A model generated the notes under the pieces. That model worked only from the letters and a program-made list of their open reading frames with translations. It searched no databases and had not been told where the DNA came from. 7,907 bases of DNA from Nanobdellota archaeon (GTDB lineage: Archaea > Nanobdellota > Nanobdellia > SCGC-AAA011-G17 > GW2011-AR17): positions 1 through 7,907 of the forward strand of contig JASEIA010000069.1 of the NCBI GenBank assembly GCA_030018575.1, in the 5' to 3' direction. The position numbers and the translations under genes were made by a program. Below, piece by piece: positions 5,425-7,907 of this stretch. How positions within the stretch are numbered: the first letter of the stretch is position 1; the number at the start of each line of letters is the position of its first letter.

Positions 5425-5452
5425 GTTTCTTCTGTTTTTTGACGATACGGCG

Positions 5453-5520
5453 CTTGAATTTGCGAAATTCCGTGAATTTTGAAAATTATTCGATTTATGT
5501 GTAAATTTTTCAGAAAATTA
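5453..5520. repeat. Phased A/T-tract intergenic region
   Basis: Between the 195-residue gene and the Dim2 gene the sequence repeats short tracts at roughly 8-10 base intervals: GAATTT (5456), GAAATT (5464), GAATTTT (5474), GAAAATT (5481), then AAATTTTT and GAAAATTA. Spacing near one helical turn suggests bent DNA or repeated binding sites upstream of the minus-strand promoter. On the minus strand a U-rich tract (about 5547-5533) may end the RIO1-Dim2 transcript. No coding sequence is seen here. Confidence 0.35.
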
Positions 5521-5572
5521 GGATTTTAATTGCCAAAAGAAAATATTAATCAATTTAACGCCGGAGGCTCGC

Positions 5573-6262
5573 CTACCTTATCCTCGCCATTGCTTCAAGC
5601 CTGTGCCTGTGGATTTCTCTGCGCTTATTTTCCAGCATCCTGTACACTGCTCCGTGCGGAGCTCCTGACAAAAGCATGTCCACTGCGTCTCTTGCCAAAG
5701 CAGCCATCTCCATATCGCCGATAATCCCGACTGTCTTGCCGTAAACAGAAATAGCTGTTTCAGTCAGGTCTTCAATTGAGCGCCTAGCTCTTCCATTCTC
5801 CCCGATAACCCTTCCTCTCAGCCTGTCCATCTTTTTCTTTGACTTGCCTGCATAGTCAGTGATGTCAAGCAATTCAAAGGAATTTGTCTCGCTGAAAAGC
5901 TGGAATGCGATATTAGGCGAAAACCCGCGCCCTATCGCCTGAATGACAATCTTTACATCATACAATGCTATTGTGTCCTTTCCCCTTATCACTACATCGC
6001 CGTCATGGCTTATGTCTAATTTTACGTTTGCAGTCCTCTCAATGTGCTTTTTTACTGCGCCTTTCGTGCCTACAAGAACCCCTACCCTGTCTTTAGGTAT
6101 TTTCATTTCCTGCGTAAACACTTCAGGAGCAGGCATTTCAGGAAGTTGTTTGGAAGGCAGGGTATTGACTGAAGTTTGGGCTGCCTTTTTTTCAGGCGCT
6201 TTTTTAGCAGCCTTCACTTTAGTAACCTTCGCCTTAACTTCCTTCTTAACTGCTTTCTTCAT
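5573..6262 (-). CDS. Dim2/Pno1-like double-KH rRNA-processing protein
   Basis: The archaeal homologue of Pno1/Dim2, an RNA-binding factor of small-subunit biogenesis that binds near the 3' end of 16S rRNA and works with Nob1 and RIO kinases. Residues 1-50 are a Lys/Ala/Pro-rich, probably disordered basic tail, longer than I expect for the family. KH1 follows, with GVLVGTKGAVKKHIE at 61-75, then the linker RGFSPNIAFQLF (112-123). KH2 carries GRVIGENGRARRSIEDLT (150-167) and ISVYGKTVGIIG (171-182). The C-terminus LLSGAPHGAVYRMLE (197-211) is the usual family ending, followed by a basic helix. The start overlaps the RIO1 stop by 4 nt (ATGA), so it is translated from the RIO1 mRNA. The pairing with RIO1 is the typical archaeal gene order. 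Confidence 0.92.
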   Translation of the reverse strand: MKKAVKKEVKAKVTKVKAAKKAPEKKAAQTSVNTLPSKQLPEMPAPEVFTQEMKIPKDRVGVLVGTKGAVKKHIERTANVKLDISHDGDVVIRGKDTIALYDVKIVIQAIGRGFSPNIAFQLFSETNSFELLDITDYAGKSKKKMDRLRGRVIGENGRARRSIEDLTETAISVYGKTVGIIGDMEMAALARDAVDMLLSGAPHGAVYRMLENKRREIHRHRLEAMARIR

Positions 6263-6972
6263 TTCATTACCTTTTGCACTTCTTCCATGTAATCAAGCTT
6301 CATCCCAAGCTTGTTGAAATATGCGCATACTATCTTTATGTCGCGCTCAAGCTTGCTCCTTGAGTCCGGGTATCTTAAGTCAACTGCGTGCGACAGGTCG
6401 ATTATTACAGGTTTCTCGTCAAAGTTAAGCACATTAAACTGCGACAGGTCGGCATGCACGAGCTTTGCATCGTGATATAGCTTTCGTATGTTGCTTATAA
6501 GCATTTCGTAGAAGAGCTTTGGATTGTCAGGCTGGCAGTTGTTCAATTGTGGCGCAGGCTCCTTTCCGCCTATGAACTCCATTACAAGCACGTTCTTGAA
6601 TACGTGTATTGGCTTTGGCACCCTCACGCCATTCTCCCTTGCCCTTAACAAATTCCTGTACTCCTTTATTGCCCATGTGTTGATTATTGACATCTTGTTT
6701 CTCTTCAATCCCGCATACCTCGGGTCAGGAGCCATGTACTCGTACATCTTCTTGAAATTGGCTGCAATCCTGTAAATCTTCACGCACCTTAATTCATTGC
6801 CCTTTGTTGCTGAGAAAATGTTTGCTTCCTTTCCAATCTTGATTGGGCTCTTTAATGCTTCAAAAGTTCCTATTGAGGCTTCCTTCTGCACTGCCCTTAA
6901 CGTGCCTTCATCAAACACGTGGGAGAATGCCTTGAAGCGCTCCCTCTGCGTGTCTTCCTTTTGTATTGCCAT
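6259..6972 (-). CDS. rio1: RIO1-family serine protein kinase
   Basis: An atypical kinase/ATPase that acts in late small-subunit maturation. In the 237-residue form: nucleotide-binding loop IGKEANIFSA (46-55), catalytic lysine K65 in CVKIYR, helix C glutamate E104 in KEYRNL, hinge VMEFIGG (130-136), catalytic loop HADLSQFN (173-180, with D175 and N180), and metal-binding IDLSHAV (191-197, D192). The fold is complete without a classical activation loop, as is normal for RIO kinases. The frame stays open to 7050, but the 26 extra residues are unlike the family. A TATA box centred 26 nt before the ATG at 6972 argues for the short form and a leaderless mRNA. The first residues, AIQKEDTQRERFKAF, resemble the family's normal start. 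Confidence 0.93.
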   Translation of the reverse strand: MAIQKEDTQRERFKAFSHVFDEGTLRAVQKEASIGTFEALKSPIKIGKEANIFSATKGNELRCVKIYRIAANFKKMYEYMAPDPRYAGLKRNKMSIINTWAIKEYRNLLRARENGVRVPKPIHVFKNVLVMEFIGGKEPAPQLNNCQPDNPKLFYEMLISNIRKLYHDAKLVHADLSQFNVLNFDEKPVIIDLSHAVDLRYPDSRSKLERDIKIVCAYFNKLGMKLDYMEEVQKVMK

Positions 6973-6992
6973 GCATATAAAGTGAGCGGATT

Positions 6993-7002
6993 GTTTTAAA
7001 TA
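6993..7002 (-). promoter_or_regulatory. TATA box of the RIO1-Dim2 operon
   Basis: The minus strand reads TATTTAAAAC, centred 26 nt before the ATG at 6972. It overlaps the upstream-extended RIO1 frame and so decides the start. Confidence 0.7.
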
Positions 7003-7012
7003 TGTATCGAAG

Positions 7013-7060
7013 AAGGCGGCAGGGGAGACCCCTGTTAGATTATTTTCCAAACCCCGCCTT
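7013..7060. other. Nested hairpin upstream of the RIO1 promoter
   Basis: AAGGCGG (7013-7019) pairs with CCGCCTT (7054-7060). Stacked directly inside is a second perfect stem, CAGGGG (7020-7025) with CCCCTG (7029-7034) around AGA. A 19-nt single-stranded segment completes the element. It sits just outside the RIO1 TATA box. It could end the minus-strand RNA candidate at 7107-7180, be an RNA in its own right, or bind a regulator. No U-run follows directly. Confidence 0.45.
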
Positions 7061-7106
7061 TATAGATATGATAATACTGGAAAAAGAGATATATTTTGTA
7101 TGGTAG

Positions 7107-7180
7107 AAAAAATGCAGCACCTAAAAGCACTGTTGGACGTGCACCTCAAGGTACACTTGGCTTTTAGACCTTACCTGCTG
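7107..7180 (-). ncRNA. Candidate hairpin RNA or terminator, minus strand
   Basis: On the minus strand CAGCA (7180-7176) pairs with TGCTG (7119-7115), CTAAAAGC (7167-7160) with GCTTTTAG (7128-7121), and GTGTACC with GGTGCAC (7156-7150 and 7145-7139) around TTGA. Six T follow (7112-7107). The apical stem has a U-G pair that becomes a C-A mismatch on the plus strand, which favours minus-strand RNA. Two asymmetric internal loops (about 7 and 0 nt; 3 and 10 nt) separate the helices. A 3' ACA box at H/ACA spacing is absent. Alternatives are the fold-back end of a mobile element or an elaborate terminator. The possible promoter at about 7205-7212 is weak. Confidence 0.4.
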
Positions 7181-7184
7181 TTAT

Positions 7185-7349
7185 TCATTAATCCGTACTA
7201 CTGCATTTCGTTTTAGCCTTGCAGGCAGAGCATCTTATTATGCCAGTAGTCCTGTTGTTGAGGGAGATTTTGGTTATTACAAGATTATGTTCTATTTGGA
7301 GAGGAAGGCTGAGGAGAAGGTCACTGAAAATCAGAATAAGTATAGTATA
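7185..7349 (+). pseudogene. Scrap of an unidentified protein gene
   Basis: A plus-strand frame is open from 7125, but the first in-frame ATG is only at 7287. Within it, FSLAGRASYYASSPVVEGDF (from 7212) and then GYYKIMFYLERKAEEKVTENQ look like true protein sequence, with beta-strand character, a charged end and codons like those of neighbouring genes. Past about 7350 the frame simply runs antisense to the restriction-enzyme fragment. The likely reading is a C-terminal remnant of a larger gene whose 5' part is lost. No family is recognised. Together with the hairpins, this makes the 377 bases between RIO1 and the restriction gene a region of structure and debris without an intact gene. Confidence 0.35.
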
Positions 7350-7814
7350 TCACATTTTAAGAAATTTATCACCATTGAAATGGATCATATGATTTGGTAT
7401 TTCTGCAATCCAAACTTCTGTTTCCCAAGCAATATCCTCAGCGTGCCTTTTAAATTCTTTAAAATCTGGGAACGCACTTACAAATACCTTAGTATATTCT
7501 ATTTTTGAAAAATATTCAGTTAACTCAATAAACCTCTTTTTAGACACAGGCCCATGAGATGAAACGGCTTCAATCAAATATAGCTTCTTTGTTGTTCTGT
7601 TCAATAAGATAATGTCAGGTAATATATCCTGTTTTTTAATTTCCAAATTAATCTGTTTCAATAATGGCTCATTCAAATATAACATCTTATGGGCTGTATC
7701 TCCAACATACAGAATTTCCGAATTAGGACAAAAGTGGATTCTAAAATAGGTTAAAATATCTATTTGTAGTTCATTATGCTCGCCTGGTGAAAATCTAATA
7801 TTTGTATCACCCAT
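7350..7814 (-). CDS. BsuBI/PstI-type restriction endonuclease, C-terminal domain only
   Basis: The 154 residues match the C-terminal catalytic domain of BsuBI/PstI-family type II endonucleases. Family blocks in order: FSPGEHNELQ (8-17), ILYVGDT (34-40), LPDIIL (65-70), LIEAVSSHGPV (80-90), SAFPDFKEF (113-121), IAWETEVWIAEIPNHMIHFN (128-147), GDKFL to the end. The PD (66-67) and E82 of the variant PD-ExK core are present. Full-length members are about 315 residues with an N-terminal helical domain, which is missing. Family-like residues (YKSKRDKNKLSL) continue upstream of the ATG to a TAA at 7871-7869, so the gene was probably longer and broken; a TTG at 7868 is the only earlier start. A TATA-like box at 7846-7855 could express the remnant. 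No partner methyltransferase is in the window. Confidence 0.85.
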   Translation of the reverse strand: MGDTNIRFSPGEHNELQIDILTYFRIHFCPNSEILYVGDTAHKMLYLNEPLLKQINLEIKKQDILPDIILLNRTTKKLYLIEAVSSHGPVSKKRFIELTEYFSKIEYTKVFVSAFPDFKEFKRHAEDIAWETEVWIAEIPNHMIHFNGDKFLKM

Positions 7815-7845
7815 TTTTAGAGATAATTTGTTCTTATCTCTTTTA

Positions 7846-7855
7846 GATTTATAAC
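7846..7855 (-). promoter_or_regulatory. TATA-like box before the restriction-enzyme remnant
   Basis: The minus strand reads GTTATAAATC, about 36 nt before the ATG at 7814, implying a leader of roughly 10 nt. It lies within the broken upstream coding frame, so it may be fortuitous. Confidence 0.35.
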
Positions 7856-7907
7856 TCGAGTTTAGCAATTAATCTGGGTGCCGAAACAGGATAGGCGGGA
7901 TTTCTCG

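Noticed and set aside
5943..6317. Plus-strand 124-codon hydrophobic frame antisense to Dim2
   Set aside because: It is a mirror of the Lys/Ala-rich tail and KH1 coding sequence; the minus-strand domains are unambiguous.
6973..7050. N-terminal extension of RIO1 by 26 residues
   Set aside because: It contains the TATA box of the operon and half of a hairpin, and does not resemble RIO1 N-termini.
7100..7216. Plus-strand 38-codon frame as a leader peptide
   Set aside because: It spans the fold-back helices, whose wobble pair fits the minus strand, and no attenuated downstream gene exists.
1..7907. CRISPR array, complete insertion sequence or prophage genes
   Set aside because: No regularly spaced direct repeats, transposase or phage proteins were found.

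Overview
The window looks like chromosomal DNA of an archaeon, most likely a small-genome DPANN-type lineage (Woesearchaeota/Pacearchaeota-like); the lineage is inferred. Supporting evidence: a tRNA-Gln gene with a canonical bulge-helix-bulge intron at position 37/38 and no encoded CCA; neighbouring genes for the RIO1 kinase and a Dim2/Pno1-type double-KH protein, an archaeal/eukaryotic ribosome-maturation pair; a tandem Lrp/AsnC regulator; and TATA boxes centred about 26 nt before several start codons, as expected for leaderless archaeal mRNAs. No Shine-Dalgarno site clearly decides a start.

Layout. 51-1010 (+): double-domain Lrp-like regulator, preceded by two small hairpins. 1007-1348 (-): small cysteine-rich lipoprotein, convergent with the regulator; the two stop codons overlap in a TTAA palindrome. 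1421-2822 (+): three-gene operon with two 4-nt ATGA overlaps, made of a nucleotidyltransferase-fold protein, a 77-residue tryptophan-rich basic protein and a 206-residue unknown protein. This is the best candidate for an undescribed system. 2846-3286 (-): N-terminally truncated SAM methyltransferase relic. 3433-3540 (-): tRNA-Gln(UUG) with intron. 3586-4526 (-): FmrO-type 16S rRNA methyltransferase whose 3' end looks frameshifted, with a further 51 coding-like codons in the -1 frame. 4579-4807: no protein gene, but two convincing structured-RNA candidates diverging from one palindromic TTTAAA box, each ending in a U-rich tract. 4807-5394 (-): unrecognised conserved-looking protein. 5573-6972 (-): RIO1-Dim2 operon. 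6973-7350: no intact protein gene, but two hairpin-rich elements and a protein-gene scrap. 7350-7814 (-): the C-terminal catalytic domain of a BsuBI/PstI-type restriction endonuclease, without its N-terminal domain and without a visible methyltransferase.

How it works together. The FmrO-like enzyme, Dim2 and RIO1 all act in small-subunit rRNA modification or maturation, so the 3.6-7.0 kb stretch has a ribosome-biogenesis flavour. The flanks (methyltransferase relic, restriction-enzyme fragment, gene scrap) look like decaying accessory DNA. Each start choice below was made by promoter spacing or homology and should be read as inference.
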